A stretch of DNA of 64,000 nt from Martinezella lusitana. Its GTDB lineage: Bacteria > Pseudomonadota > Alphaproteobacteria > Rhizobiales > Rhizobiaceae. A program made the position numbers and the translations under genes. The notes below the pieces were generated by a model. The model saw nothing but the letters and a program-made list of their open reading frames with translations, ran no database searches and was not told the origin of the DNA. The stretch lies in the NCBI RefSeq assembly GCF_900094565.1, contig NZ_FMAF01000031.1, forward strand, positions 1 to 64,000. The letters are read 5' to 3'. This document shows positions 1 through 8,540 of the stretch, one piece after another; the first letter of the stretch is position 1; each line of letters starts with the position of its first letter.

Positions 1-2
1 CC

Positions 3-344
3 ATCAATGGTGAATGTTTCGGAGCCTATGTCCGACAACAGTTGATCCCGACCCTCAAACCCGGCGACATCGTTATCCTCGACAATCTTGGCTCCCACAA
101 AGCCAAGGCCACTCGCGATGCCATCAAGGCAGTCGGCGCCAGATTATGGTTCCTGCCGAAATATTCGCCCGACCTCAATCCGATCGAGCAGGCCTTCGCC
201 AAGATCAAACATTGGATGCGCCAAGCCCAAATGAGAACCAGCGACGACACTTGGCGGCAGCTCGGATACCTCGCCGACACCATCAAGTCGGACGAATGCG
301 CAAACTACTTCACAAACGCAGGATACGCTTCCGTCAAAACTTGA
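3..344 (+). pseudogene. IS630-family transposase, C-terminal part (cut by window edge)
   Basis: The frame is already open at the left window edge and ends at the TGA at 342-344, leaving about 113 codons. It reads as the C-terminal half of an IS630-type DDE transposase: an LDNLGSHKA segment holding the second catalytic Asp, then LPKYSPDLNPIEQAFAKIK, whose Glu in NPIEQ would be the third acidic residue. It would catalyse cut-and-paste transposition. The 5' part lies outside the window, so whether the element is intact cannot be judged. Confidence 0.85.
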
Positions 345-418
345 AACGCTCTAGCGCATCGACCGGGCGTTGGTGCATCGGTCGATGAATGAACGGATTT
401 CAGTCTTTGATGCTATGT

Positions 419-688
419 CTATGCGGTAGCTGTCACGCACCGGACGGATTTCGGGCGTGCACATGCGAGCATGCGATTGAGGGCGGCGCAGCCGATGGCG
501 ACCTCCGTCTGTTGCGCGCCGAGTGAGCGTGCTCGCAGTCGAGGTCCGATGATCGATTTGTATCCGCCGATGGCGGTCGCGACCAGCGAGCTCTTGCCAT
601 AGCCGGTCGTTACTTGCCATTTCATCCGACCGTCCTGCCTGATCGCTTCGATGTGTCGGTTGTTGATTATCGCACGAATTTGACCCAC
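419..688 (-). pseudogene. IS5-family transposase C-terminal fragment
   Basis: About 80 codons resemble the C-terminal end of a rhizobial IS5-family transposase. The diagnostic run is GRMKWQVTTGYGKSSL, then AIGGYKSIIGPRLRAR and QQTEVAIGCAALNRML, where the YKSIIG..LRAR stretch carries the region after the last catalytic Glu. The upstream two thirds, including the DD part of the active site, is missing, so this is a dead remnant. With the IS630 piece on its left it marks the 345-835 interval as transposon debris. I found nothing else there. Confidence 0.6.
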
Positions 689-835
689 TTTTTCATTTCG
701 GACAGATCCACCCTCACTGCAAGAAGATGTTTTCGATCAACATCATAAATGTAATCGGTTGGTACAATGCGAAATGAAAAAGTGGCGCAAATCTAGCTGA
801 AAGCCGACACTCTACTTCACATAGCCGGGCGGCTT

Positions 836-1153
836 CTAACTTTTTAAAAGGTTGCGCAGATCGCGCCTGCCATCCACAACACGCATAATCTGTACGATGT
901 CGACTGGTCCCTGATCGGCATCCGGAATCGTCTCGTAGAGAATAACATAAGGTGCTTCAACCAACATCCGCGCGCTGGCTGCGATTTCGGGATGCCGCTG
1001 ACCAAGCTGCGGCTGATCGGCCAAAAGGCTGACCTTCTGCTTAAACTGCTCGTAGTAGCGCTCAGCCGCCAGCGGTTGGTGGAGGCCAATCTCGACATAG
1101 ATACTGATGACGTCATCCTCGGCCTGAGGCGACCAAACAAGCTTAACCGCCAT
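836..1153 (-). CDS. parE: ParE/RelE-family toxin of a type II toxin-antitoxin pair
   Basis: A 105-residue basic protein beginning MAVKLVWSPQAEDDV. The N-terminal LVWSPQAEDDVISIYVEI, the central LADQPQLGQRHPEI and the late VVDGRRDLRNLL fit the ParE/RelE toxin fold, which usually poisons gyrase (ParE) or cleaves mRNA (RelE). It starts 11 bases inside the upstream antitoxin gene, a typical coupled antitoxin-toxin arrangement. An alternative start five codons earlier (1168) is less like the family N-terminus. Such pairs commonly stabilise plasmids, in keeping with the replicon inferred here. The choice between gyrase poison and mRNase is not decidable from sequence alone. Confidence 0.85.
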   Translation of the reverse strand: MAVKLVWSPQAEDDVISIYVEIGLHQPLAAERYYEQFKQKVSLLADQPQLGQRHPEIAASARMLVEAPYVILYETIPDADQGPVDIVQIMRVVDGRRDLRNLLKS

Positions 1154-1424
1154 GTTTTCGAGCGGCACTCAGTTTCTGGCGAGCCTTTTCGTGGGTTGCC
1201 TCGAAATCAACAGCTCTTGGTGTACCGCTGGCTTTACCCTGCGCCCACAGTTCGCGCAGATGCTGGATATCGTTCTTTCGGGTAGCCCATTTCGCGGACC
1301 AATCACGCATCGCTTCGCGGACAATTTCACTGCTACTGGCATAGGCGCCACTCTCGACCGCATCCCGCAGCAGCTCAGCTTGCTGTGGCGTAACTGCAAT
1401 GCTGACCTTTGAAACGTTCGACAT
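1143..1424 (-). CDS. parD: ParD/CopG-type antitoxin
   Basis: A 93-residue protein starting MSNVSKVSIAVTPQQAELL. The N-terminal 45 residues have the ribbon-helix-helix pattern of ParD (VSIAVTPQQAELLRDAVESGAY, then SSSEIVREAMRDW), which binds its own promoter as a dimer. The charged C-terminal half would wrap the toxin. I chose the ATG at 1422-1424 because GAAGAGGATAACC precedes it; the open frame continues 13 codons further up without a better site. It overlaps the toxin start and is expected to autoregulate the pair. Confidence 0.85.
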   Translation of the reverse strand: MSNVSKVSIAVTPQQAELLRDAVESGAYASSSEIVREAMRDWSAKWATRKNDIQHLRELWAQGKASGTPRAVDFEATHEKARQKLSAARKHGG

Positions 1425-1463
1425 GGTTATCCTCTTCGGCCTTTTGGTAGGAAACCTTACCAC

Positions 1464-1895
1464 CAGGCTCGCGTCGTGGCAAAAAGAATGAGCAATGCGG
1501 TCGCCGCTAGTTCGGAACAGTGAGCCTGTTTTCTTCCCCAGACGGAGCCTTGGGATCGGAATTTTAGTCAGGACGAGATCCGCACTGCCTTCCAGGCAGC
1601 GTTAGATGATATGCCGCGTTATGCAGCGGGCGAGGAACGGCGAAGTAATTTCGATCAAAAGCCGTTCACCCATTTCTGAGCGTGTCGATCTCTCCTCACG
1701 CACCGCTAAAGCACCGACATTCGGCGATGGTGTGAACAGCACACCGGTTACGCTTCGGAATGCCTTGATCAGACATAGTGCAGGCCTCATCGCTGAGGGA
1801 CCCTCAAGTCTGCCTTTAGCAGATTTAGGTCACGAAGGCGCAGGGACGCGTATACCTCGATCTACACGTTCCAGCGCATGGGATGGGTTCACACC
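1464..1895. other. Intergenic stretch, no gene recognised
   Basis: About 430 bases between the antitoxin gene and the efflux operon. Open frames exist on both strands (for example 1606-1899 plus and 1602-1790 minus), but neither has a recognisable domain or a convincing Shine-Dalgarno. The promoter of the toxin-antitoxin pair should lie at its left end. Confidence 0.5.
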
Positions 1896-2774
1896 TTAGT
1901 CGCCCTTCGGTTCAACAGAGACTGTAGCGGTCCTCCCAGCAACCAGCTGAACTGCATCCGGGACATCTTCGAACTCGATGCGCACCGGGATCCTCTGGGC
2001 CAGACGAACCCATGAGAACGTCGGGGCGACGCTGGCCAGCGAGCCTGCAGCATCACTTCGCTCCCGGTCTTCGATTCCGGCGGCAACACCTGCGACGCGC
2101 CCGGTAACCGATTGCGGCTCTCCCATGATATCGATCTTCACACGGTCGCCGATGTGGATACGTGGGAGTTTGGTTTCTTCGAAGTATCCAGCGATATAGA
2201 TGGATGGCCTTTCCACGAGCACCCCAACCGCACTTCCGGCGGAAACATAGTTTCCGCGACGTAGAGAGAAGTTCGTGATTTTACCCGAGGCCGGTGCCTT
2301 CACGATTGTCCGGTCAAGGTTCAGCTTCGCCAGATCAACGGCCACGAGTGCCGATTGATGGGCGGCGTCTGCCTGGCGCATCTGGCTCTCCGCATGCTGC
2401 CGCTCCTTGAGGCTGGCTGCTTCTTTGGATGCAAGCAGTAGATACCGTTCGAAATCTGTCCTCGCCAGCTCTGCCGCAGCTTTGCTGCTCTGCACCTGGG
2501 CCTCCGCCTCGCGCAGCGCAAGGTCGAAGCGGTCTGTTTCGATTCGAAAGAGGGGCGTCCCTTTCTCCACCTGAGCGTTGTCCGATACCAGAACCTCGGT
2601 GACAGGTCCCGAGACATCTGGTGCCAGCCGGATGATGTCCGCCCGGATATGAGCGTCCCGTGTCCACGGCGCCTCCATGTAGTAGGACCACAGGTGCCAG
2701 CTTAGAACCGCGGCGCAGCTCACCATAGATAAGGTCAACAGGGCTCTGCCTGAGGTGATCGTAAGGTTCTTCAT
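1896..2774 (-). CDS. aaeA: HlyD-type membrane fusion protein of an AaeAB-like efflux pump
   Basis: A 292-residue periplasmic adaptor starting MKNLTITSGRALLTLSMV. Residues 10-30 form the single N-terminal membrane anchor, followed by APWTRDAHIRADIIRLAPDVSG, typical of the EmrA/AaeA barrel-lipoyl entry. Residues about 80-160 form an Ala/Gln/Glu-rich coiled coil, and the second lipoyl half follows at TIVKAPASGKITNFSLRRG. The family links an inner-membrane pump to an outer-membrane channel and exports aromatic acids or related compounds. The ATG at 2772-2774 overlaps the stop of the upstream DUF1656 gene as ATGA, showing translational coupling. A longer upstream frame is discarded because it runs through that neighbour. 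Confidence 0.9.
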   Translation of the reverse strand: MKNLTITSGRALLTLSMVSCAAVLSWHLWSYYMEAPWTRDAHIRADIIRLAPDVSGPVTEVLVSDNAQVEKGTPLFRIETDRFDLALREAEAQVQSSKAAAELARTDFERYLLLASKEAASLKERQHAESQMRQADAAHQSALVAVDLAKLNLDRTIVKAPASGKITNFSLRRGNYVSAGSAVGVLVERPSIYIAGYFEETKLPRIHIGDRVKIDIMGEPQSVTGRVAGVAAGIEDRERSDAAGSLASVAPTFSWVRLAQRIPVRIEFEDVPDAVQLVAGRTATVSVEPKGD

Positions 2775-2980
2775 ATCTGCAACCAGTTGAAAAGGGCGGA
2801 AAGCCCGCCAAGGACGGTGATGTAAAGTGCGAGGTTGAACAGGGAGCGATGCCACACCGCTTGATAAAGCCCGAGCCTGGCGAGGAGCGATGTAAGCATG
2901 CGGAGCAGACCGTACGCGCACAGCGCGAGTGCCGAGAACCATGGCAGAAAGACACCATAGAGGTCGAATTGTCCGGTCAC
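2771..2980 (-). CDS. aaeX: DUF1656 small inner-membrane protein (AaeX-like)
   Basis: A 69-residue protein starting with GTG at 2978-2980, reading VTGQFDLYGVFLPWFSAL. It has two hydrophobic segments, around residues 8-28 and 45-65, the usual layout of DUF1656/AaeX proteins found between the FUSC pump and the HlyD adaptor. AAGGA lies upstream of the GTG, which itself overlaps the FUSC stop as GTGA. Its biochemical role in the pump is not established; an accessory structural subunit is the usual assumption. Confidence 0.85.
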   Translation of the reverse strand: MTGQFDLYGVFLPWFSALALCAYGLLRMLTSLLARLGLYQAVWHRSLFNLALYITVLGGLSALFNWLQI

Positions 2981-5007
2981 GCAGCATTCCTTTTTGAAGG
3001 AGGTGTTATCAAAATCGGAAAATCCGCCTCCGGAGCGAGGCACAGACGAAGACCAGCAGCGTGCACCACAAGTTCCGTTTCGGCATCCACTGGAACCATG
3101 TCCGCAGTAGAAAGGATAAGGTCGTCCAGCATTCCGATTGCATTCTCCAATGGTTCGCCTCGCTCGGCGGGCGCAAGCCGATACAACGTCTCCAGTCCGG
3201 AGAAGATTGCTTGCGCCTTGAGGCGCATCGGCATTGAGGCTTCATCCGCGAGTTCTTGCATCGCTGTTATATGAAGTCCTGTCCGCAGATCCCTTATAAG
3301 GTCTGGATCGGAGGCGCCGGAGGCGGGAGAGAATTTCGCCGCCCTGGCGGCGAACAGGCCTGCCACATCGATGAGGTGATGGCGCGTGACATGGGCGTCT
3401 GCATGTCGGCCAGCCGCGATCCTGGCGACATGCTTCTGGGTCACGAAGAAAAGCCTCCGGGCGTTGGTCTCCGTCCCGACAGATCGGAAGATGCCGCAGA
3501 CCATGATTGTCCAGACCATCGCAAGAATGGTTGCGATGCCTGTGTTCGCAAACATCATGAAGTCGCTGCTCTGGCGCGCCTGGAGGGCGAGAAGAAGCGG
3601 AAAGTTTATGCACAGCCCCATGCCGATTATCGCAAGCGAGGGCACAGCGAGGCATATCCCGGCAGGGATCATGAATAGCCCGAGGGCAGCGGCGAGCGGC
3701 ACGAAACCATCAATCAGCGGAAGGATCGCGAAGCCGTAGACGAACGCTGCGATGACGGCACCGATTGTGACATCGATGAATTTGCGCATGGCTGGTACCG
3801 GATCATCCATCGTCGCCAGAAGGCAACAAAGCACACCCGAAATCTGGGCAAATGTCATCCCGTCCGTCCAGCCGCTTGCAATCCAGAAGAACATGGAGGT
3901 CGCCAGGCAGATCGCAACCGCCAGCGCCGATAGCAATGCCATGCCGATATCACGGTGCGGAGCTGGAATATTCTCCGGAGAGACGAAGCGACGAGCCTCT
4001 CTCGCGGCGTTCTCCTCCTTCAGGGCGACCTGAAGGAACTGACACCCGCGAGAAACCTGAAGAACATCCCGCAGGTTCCGCGCAACATTGGCAAGAAGCA
4101 GACTTTCCCATGATCGAGGCGCTCCGGAAGAGGCGAGCAAATCAGCCCTGGTCTGGAAGAACCCGGAGGCGCTTGTTGAGCGCGATCCCACAGCTGCAAT
4201 CATTGATATAGCTTGTTCCGAGCGGGGGGTGTTGAGCTTCGCCAGTGCTCGTCGCAGATCCTCCAGTTCGCTCAGCAACGGAAGGAAGGACACCATCCGC
4301 TGCTGCAGTGATCTCACCACCGACATTGCGCGTCGATACCTCGATCCGTCATATCGAAGGTGGGCCGTGAACGACCGGAGGTCGACCGCGTCCGCCGCCA
4401 AGGCGTACCGTTCCGCTCTGCTTCGGGCTTTGTCCGCCTCGGCAGTTGCGGTTGCCGTAAAGAGCGTCTGCGCCCTTGCGATCCAGGCATCGATCCGGCC
4501 GAGGAGGGTTGTAGCGACATGAACTGGAAGAACAACGTGGCTGACGATCGAGGCGCACAGGATCGCAAGCCCGATCTCCTCTACGCGGGAAACGACAGTG
4601 TCGAACGTATTTGTTGGCGCCGCGACGAGCGGCAGTCCCGCGAGAAGCACGGTGTAGCCGGCCAGGAGAGAGGCATAGCCGCGAGGCGTGCGATCAAGAA
4701 GGCTGAGAAAAGTGCATCCTGAAACCCATACAATGATCGCTGCGGAAAGCAGCACTGGTTCGTTCACCAGGTTTGGGATCATGATAAGCGTCGCAACGCC
4801 GCCGGTCAGGGTCCCCAGCAGTCGATAGAATGATTTCGACGAGATCGCACCCGAAAGCGGATGAGCAACGATGTAGACGGTTGCCACCGCCCAGAACGGT
4901 CGCGGCAGATCGAACCTTATTGCGATGTAATAGGCCAGCACTGCCGCCAGGAATGTCTTCAACGAAAATATTACATTACTGGTGGTGACGACCGGTCGTG
5001 CGCTCAC
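2977..5007 (-). CDS. aaeB: FUSC-family aromatic-acid exporter, AaeB-like
   Basis: A 676-residue inner-membrane protein with the FUSC/AaeB layout: one hydrophobic block of about five to six helices at residues 10-170 (FLAAVLAYYIAIRFDLPRPFW, GTLTGGVATLIMIPN), a cytosolic linker at about 170-345, a second membrane block at about 350-520, and a C-terminal soluble region. The family exports p-hydroxybenzoate and related weak acids. It is first in a tightly coupled FUSC-DUF1656-HlyD operon. The start is a GTG at 5005-5007 with a GGGAGA-like site upstream. Substrate is inferred only from family. An AraC-family regulator gene lies upstream on the other strand and is a candidate controller. Confidence 0.9.
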   Translation of the reverse strand: MSARPVVTTSNVIFSLKTFLAAVLAYYIAIRFDLPRPFWAVATVYIVAHPLSGAISSKSFYRLLGTLTGGVATLIMIPNLVNEPVLLSAAIIVWVSGCTFLSLLDRTPRGYASLLAGYTVLLAGLPLVAAPTNTFDTVVSRVEEIGLAILCASIVSHVVLPVHVATTLLGRIDAWIARAQTLFTATATAEADKARSRAERYALAADAVDLRSFTAHLRYDGSRYRRAMSVVRSLQQRMVSFLPLLSELEDLRRALAKLNTPRSEQAISMIAAVGSRSTSASGFFQTRADLLASSGAPRSWESLLLANVARNLRDVLQVSRGCQFLQVALKEENAAREARRFVSPENIPAPHRDIGMALLSALAVAICLATSMFFWIASGWTDGMTFAQISGVLCCLLATMDDPVPAMRKFIDVTIGAVIAAFVYGFAILPLIDGFVPLAAALGLFMIPAGICLAVPSLAIIGMGLCINFPLLLALQARQSSDFMMFANTGIATILAMVWTIMVCGIFRSVGTETNARRLFFVTQKHVARIAAGRHADAHVTRHHLIDVAGLFAARAAKFSPASGASDPDLIRDLRTGLHITAMQELADEASMPMRLKAQAIFSGLETLYRLAPAERGEPLENAIGMLDDLILSTADMVPVDAETELVVHAAGLRLCLAPEADFPILITPPSKRNAA

Positions 5008-5369
5008 AAGTCGTCTCCCGAGTGAGTATCGACCCGCGTGGCACCTCGTTCATCATTGGAGACAGTCAGTCCGTAGACTGTGGGCGAGACGTAGCAAAAG
5101 ACCGGAGCCATCATGCAGGCATACATGTAAGCTTCGAGTGGATCTGCACACGAGACAGCCGAATTGGGGGTCGGCTGATGACGAAAGAGCCAGAGTGTCC
5201 GCGCGAGGCAGGCTTTTATGAACTTTCGTACAATGGCTATGCCACCGGCCCCCATAGACGTGCATTGGGGAGGCAAAATGCGAAGCCTGCGAGAGCCCTT
5301 TTGAGGCAATCGGATTTCAGCCTGGATGATATCGGACCACCATTGCGGCTCTTGCTTCTGAACTGTCAT
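5004..5369 (-). CDS. Doubtful ORF coupled to the FUSC gene
   Basis: An open frame of about 121 residues, beginning MTVQKQEPQWWSDI, whose TGA overlaps the GTG start of the FUSC gene as GTGA. That is the same coupling seen between the next genes of the operon. I recognise no domain, and the composition (many Cys, Arg and Pro in irregular order) is not strongly gene-like. It may be a leader ORF or only a chance frame. The remaining bases up to 5439 hold the divergent promoters of this operon and the AraC gene; no clear operator was found. Confidence 0.25.
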   Translation of the reverse strand: MTVQKQEPQWWSDIIQAEIRLPQKGSRRLRILPPQCTSMGAGGIAIVRKFIKACLARTLWLFRHQPTPNSAVSCADPLEAYMYACMMAPVFCYVSPTVYGLTVSNDERGATRVDTHSGDDL

Positions 5370-5439
5370 CGTCAATCTCCGAACTCTTTGACGTGACTCT
5401 ATCGACAAAGCGCGCAGATGAATTTAGATATTCTCTCTA

Positions 5440-6243
5440 ATGATGACTAAATTCCACCAGTCGCTCTCTCTATCTAAAGCTTTTGCCGACCACGAGATCG
5501 AAACCTCCCTTGCGCCTGTGCACGCCGTGAGGATCGACGTCTCGCAGAATGAACGGGAGGCACCTGAACACCGCCACCGAAAAGGGCAGCTTGTCATGGC
5601 TTCGCGGGGCGGCGTGACATGTCGCGTTCCAAGCGGGCTGTGGATGGTGCCGCCTCATTGCGGCGTCTGGGTTCCCGGCGGCATGCCGCACAGCAATGTG
5701 GCAACCGCCAATGCCCGTTTGTTTTTTCTGTTCATCGAGCCGGGCGCCGCCGATCTGCCGGACCGATGCTGCACGCTGTCCCTATCCCCGCTCGTCAGGG
5801 AACTTATCATTGAGATGGCCGATCAGATCGCAGCGGCGACTGCTGACTCTAAACTCATGGCAACATTGCTTCTGTCGGCATTGTCGCGGATGCCGGTAGA
5901 GCATCTTCATCTCCCGCTCACGGATGAGCCCCGGCTTGTGCGGATTGCATCGGAATTGGCCGATGATCCTTCCGATCGCAGTACGATGGCGCAATGGGCA
6001 AGGCGACTAGGAATGAGTGAAAATTCGCTCGCACGTCTCGTTCAGCATGAGACCGGACTGACATTCGGCCGTTGGCGACAGCAGCTGCAATTGATCGTCG
6101 CAATCCGCAGCCTTGCAGCGGGGGCGACAGTGCAGCAGGTTTCGGGCGACCTTGGATATGAATCCGTGTCTGCGTTTATCACCATGTTCAAGAAAGCGCT
6201 TGGCACATCGCCAGCCAGATATTTAGGTAACTTTGACCGGTAG
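5440..6243 (+). CDS. AraC-family regulator with N-terminal cupin
   Basis: A 267-residue protein. Residues about 20-150 form an AraC-binding cupin (PEHRHRKGQLVMASRGGVTCRV, then WMVPPHCGVWVPGGMPHS). Residues about 165-260 contain the two helix-turn-helix motifs of HTH_18 (TMAQWARRLGMSENSLARL and VQQVSGDLGYESVSAFITMF), ending KALGTSPARY. It would sense a small molecule through the cupin and activate nearby genes. Candidates are the divergent FUSC operon and the VOC gene 40 bases downstream in the same direction. A clear paralogue lies at 21491-22318. Confidence 0.9.
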   Translation: MMTKFHQSLSLSKAFADHEIETSLAPVHAVRIDVSQNEREAPEHRHRKGQLVMASRGGVTCRVPSGLWMVPPHCGVWVPGGMPHSNVATANARLFFLFIEPGAADLPDRCCTLSLSPLVRELIIEMADQIAAATADSKLMATLLLSALSRMPVEHLHLPLTDEPRLVRIASELADDPSDRSTMAQWARRLGMSENSLARLVQHETGLTFGRWRQQLQLIVAIRSLAAGATVQQVSGDLGYESVSAFITMFKKALGTSPARYLGNFDR

Positions 6244-6283
6244 GCACCAGGAAATACAGTTACCACCCGAGAGGAGATAAAGC

Positions 6284-6658
6284 ATGTTCACCCATGTCAT
6301 GATCGGCAGCAACGACCTCGAACGGTCGAGAAATTTCTACGATGCCACCTTCGTCGCCCTTGGGGGCAAGCCCGGCGAGATGGATGCGAGAGGCCGGCTG
6401 ATCTACGCCCATGAAGGAGGGCGGCTGATGATCACGAAACCGATCGACGGCAAGCCGGCGACCGCTGCCAACGGCGGAACGATCGGTATTGCGGCGACGA
6501 CCCCCGACCATGTCCTGGCGTGGCATGCCGCCGGTGTCGCACATGGCGGCATGGCAATCGAGAGCCCGCCTACGGAACGGCCGAACGGCGCGTTCGTCGC
6601 ATATCTTCGCGACCCTGACGGAAACAAGCTGACCGCACGGACGCATCCAATGAAATGA
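6284..6658 (+). CDS. VOC-superfamily (glyoxalase-like) protein
   Basis: A 124-residue single-domain VOC protein: MFTHVMIGSNDLERSRNFYDATFVAL at the start (His4 in the first metal-ligand position) and AYLRDPDGNKLTA at the end, the usual DPDGN box. Members include glyoxalases, dioxygenases and bleomycin-type resistance proteins, and the exact reaction cannot be assigned. GAGAGGAGATAAAGC gives a strong ribosome site. It lies 40 bases behind the AraC regulator and is probably co-transcribed with it. The IS5 element starts 15 bases after its stop. Confidence 0.85.
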   Translation: MFTHVMIGSNDLERSRNFYDATFVALGGKPGEMDARGRLIYAHEGGRLMITKPIDGKPATAANGGTIGIAATTPDHVLAWHAAGVAHGGMAIESPPTERPNGAFVAYLRDPDGNKLTARTHPMK

Positions 6659-6863
6659 GGTAGCTGTGCGTAGGGCTCTGCTGAAAAGATTTTGGAGCCG
6701 TAAGATCAGAGAAAAATATTCCTTCTCTTGATTGCAAGCGGCTTTGAACAATCGCCCGGTAACGGTGAAGCGCGATTGCGGGCGGTAAAAAAGAGGGTCG
6801 CCGGTGAAGTACGCGTAACGCATTGAATCGGCGTTCTTATCCAGAGTTTTGAGGTATAGGTTT

Positions 6864-6902
6864 TTGCAAGTTTGTGAGGTTCTCTTTCGGAGAAACTTGC
6901 AA
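6864..6902 (+). repeat. Inverted repeat in the IS leader
   Basis: TTGCAAGTTT at 6864-6873 is matched by AAACTTGCAA at 6893-6902, a perfect 10-bp stem with a 19-base loop, about 60 bases before the transposase ATG. It could form a leader hairpin that limits read-through expression of the transposase, or could bind a protein. Confidence 0.5.
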
Positions 6903-6963
6903 ATTGCGCCGCGGGAAAAAACGTGATTCTCTCTGTTGGACGGTGTTTTGATGGAGCGTTGGA

Positions 6964-8367
6964 ATGCTTCCGAAGGAGCGGCGAGACAGCGGGCAGAATG
7001 ATCTTTTCCGGGCACGGCTCGATCAGATCGTCGATATGAAACATGCACTGGCGCGGCTTGGTCGGGCGATCGATTGGCGGTTTTTGGAAGAGCGCTGCGG
7101 GGCGGTCTACACGGATGCACCCGGCCATCCGCCGCTGCCAACCCGGTTGATGGCCGGGCTTGCCATCCTCAAATCGATGCACGACCTATCCGACGAGGCC
7201 TTGTGCGAGCGGTGGGTGGAGAACCCCTATTACCAACTGTTCTGCGGCGAGGAGTTCTTCCGTCATGACTTGCCGTTCGACCGTTCGTCGATGACGCGCT
7301 GGCGGCAAAGGATGGGCGAGGAGAAACTGAACGCCTTGCTTCAGGAAAGTCTTGCTTCGGCGGTTCGCACAGGCGCGGCCAAGCCCGTAGACTTCACCGC
7401 GGCGATCGTCGATACGACCGTGCAACCAAAGGCCGTCGCCCATCCGACCGATGCCCGGCTGATGCATCGCTCGCGCGAGCGGCTGGTGCGGTTGGCCAAC
7501 ACGCTTGGGATCGAACTGCGCCAATCCTATGCACGCGTCGGTAAGATCGCCCTCATCAAACACCAGAGATACGCGCACGCCAAGCAGTTCAAGCGGGCCG
7601 GTAAGGCGCTGAGAACGCTGAAGACCTATCTCGGCCGTGTCATTCGCGACATGGTGCGCAAGGCAAAGGACGACGCAGAACTTGAGGCGGCGGTGGCCCA
7701 CGAACTGATGCTGGCCAGACGGGTCCATGCTGGAAACCGCAATCTCAATCGCGTCAAGGGCCTGCCCAAGGACGCCGATCTTCGCGTCTTCAGCCTGCAC
7801 GCTCCGGAGGTCGAATGCATCGGCAAGGGCAAGGCCCACAAGCCTTACGAGTTCGGCGTCAAGGTCTCCGTCGCCACAACGCTCAACCGATCGAAAGGCG
7901 GCCAGTTCGTCACCCACATTCAGGCGTTACCCGGCAAACCCTATGACGGCCACACGCTCGAAACCGTCATACCGGCCATCGAGGCCCAGGTCGGCGCAAC
8001 GCTTTCCCGCATCATTGCCGATGCCGGATACAAGGGCCACAACGCTCCGCAAACCCACCGCTTCAAGGTTTATACCGCAGGCCAGAAACGCGGGATGACC
8101 GAACACATCAAACGTCAGATGCGCAGACGTTCCGCCATCGAGCCCGTCATTGGACATTTAAAAGAAGACCACCGCATGGGCCGCAACCATCTCGCCGGAA
8201 TCACCGGCGACGCCGTCAACGCCGTCCTCGCAGCCGTGGGCTACAACTTCCGCCGCATCCTCGCATGGATCAGGTTTTGCGTGGCTATCATCTGTGCAGC
8301 CCTGGCGCTATCCAAAGCGCAAAATCCAATATTCAAAGCATCAAACCCGATGCCGGCAATCGTCTAA
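6964..8367 (+). CDS. IS5-family transposase
   Basis: A 467-residue transposase with an N-terminal DUF772-type region (PPLPTRLMAGLAILKSMHDLSDEAL, then FCGEEFFRHDLPFDRSSMTRWR at about 95-120), the first catalytic Asp in AAIVDTTVQPKAVA (about residue 148), the second in RIIADAGYKGHN, and the Glu in RRSAIEPVIGHLKEDHRMGRN. All three acidic residues are present, so the enzyme looks functional. Its last 30 residues are hydrophobic and irregular (FCVAIICAALALSKAQN), somewhat longer than usual. The first ATG of the frame is used. Confidence 0.92.
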   Translation: MLPKERRDSGQNDLFRARLDQIVDMKHALARLGRAIDWRFLEERCGAVYTDAPGHPPLPTRLMAGLAILKSMHDLSDEALCERWVENPYYQLFCGEEFFRHDLPFDRSSMTRWRQRMGEEKLNALLQESLASAVRTGAAKPVDFTAAIVDTTVQPKAVAHPTDARLMHRSRERLVRLANTLGIELRQSYARVGKIALIKHQRYAHAKQFKRAGKALRTLKTYLGRVIRDMVRKAKDDAELEAAVAHELMLARRVHAGNRNLNRVKGLPKDADLRVFSLHAPEVECIGKGKAHKPYEFGVKVSVATTLNRSKGGQFVTHIQALPGKPYDGHTLETVIPAIEAQVGATLSRIIADAGYKGHNAPQTHRFKVYTAGQKRGMTEHIKRQMRRRSAIEPVIGHLKEDHRMGRNHLAGITGDAVNAVLAAVGYNFRRILAWIRFCVAIICAALALSKAQNPIFKASNPMPAIV

Positions 8368-8540
8368 ACGTCGTTCTTCACGGGCGACAAGAGGGCTTCC
8401 TCGTCAAAAACACAGACCGTCTGGAATTCCATCCTACACCAAGAAATTTTGGCAACAGAGCCGGCCCCCGCAACCAAACTTTCCCCAATGCTTCCACCAG
8501 CGCCGGCCAGAAGTCATCATCCGCGATCGACTGGCTTCGC

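Larger units (their letters stand above)
6674..8462 (+). mobile_element. IS5-family insertion sequence, about 1.79 kb
   Basis: The element contains one transposase gene. Its likely ends are imperfect inverted repeats: GGCTCTGCTGAAAAGATTTT at 6674 and, on the complementary strand from 8462, GGCTCTGTTGCCAAAATTTC. The first 10 bases match at 9 positions, with partial matching after that. No matching short target duplication is visible (TAG on the left, GGC on the right), so the ends may be mis-set by a few bases or the insertion has been rearranged. Genes on both sides appear intact. Confidence 0.7.

Noticed and set aside
1602..1899. Overlapping open frames in the gap left of the HlyD gene
   Set aside because: Neither strand gives a recognisable protein or a ribosome site, so they were treated as chance frames.
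2849..3274. Plus-strand frame across the DUF1656 and FUSC genes
   Set aside because: It is an antisense shadow with no motif.
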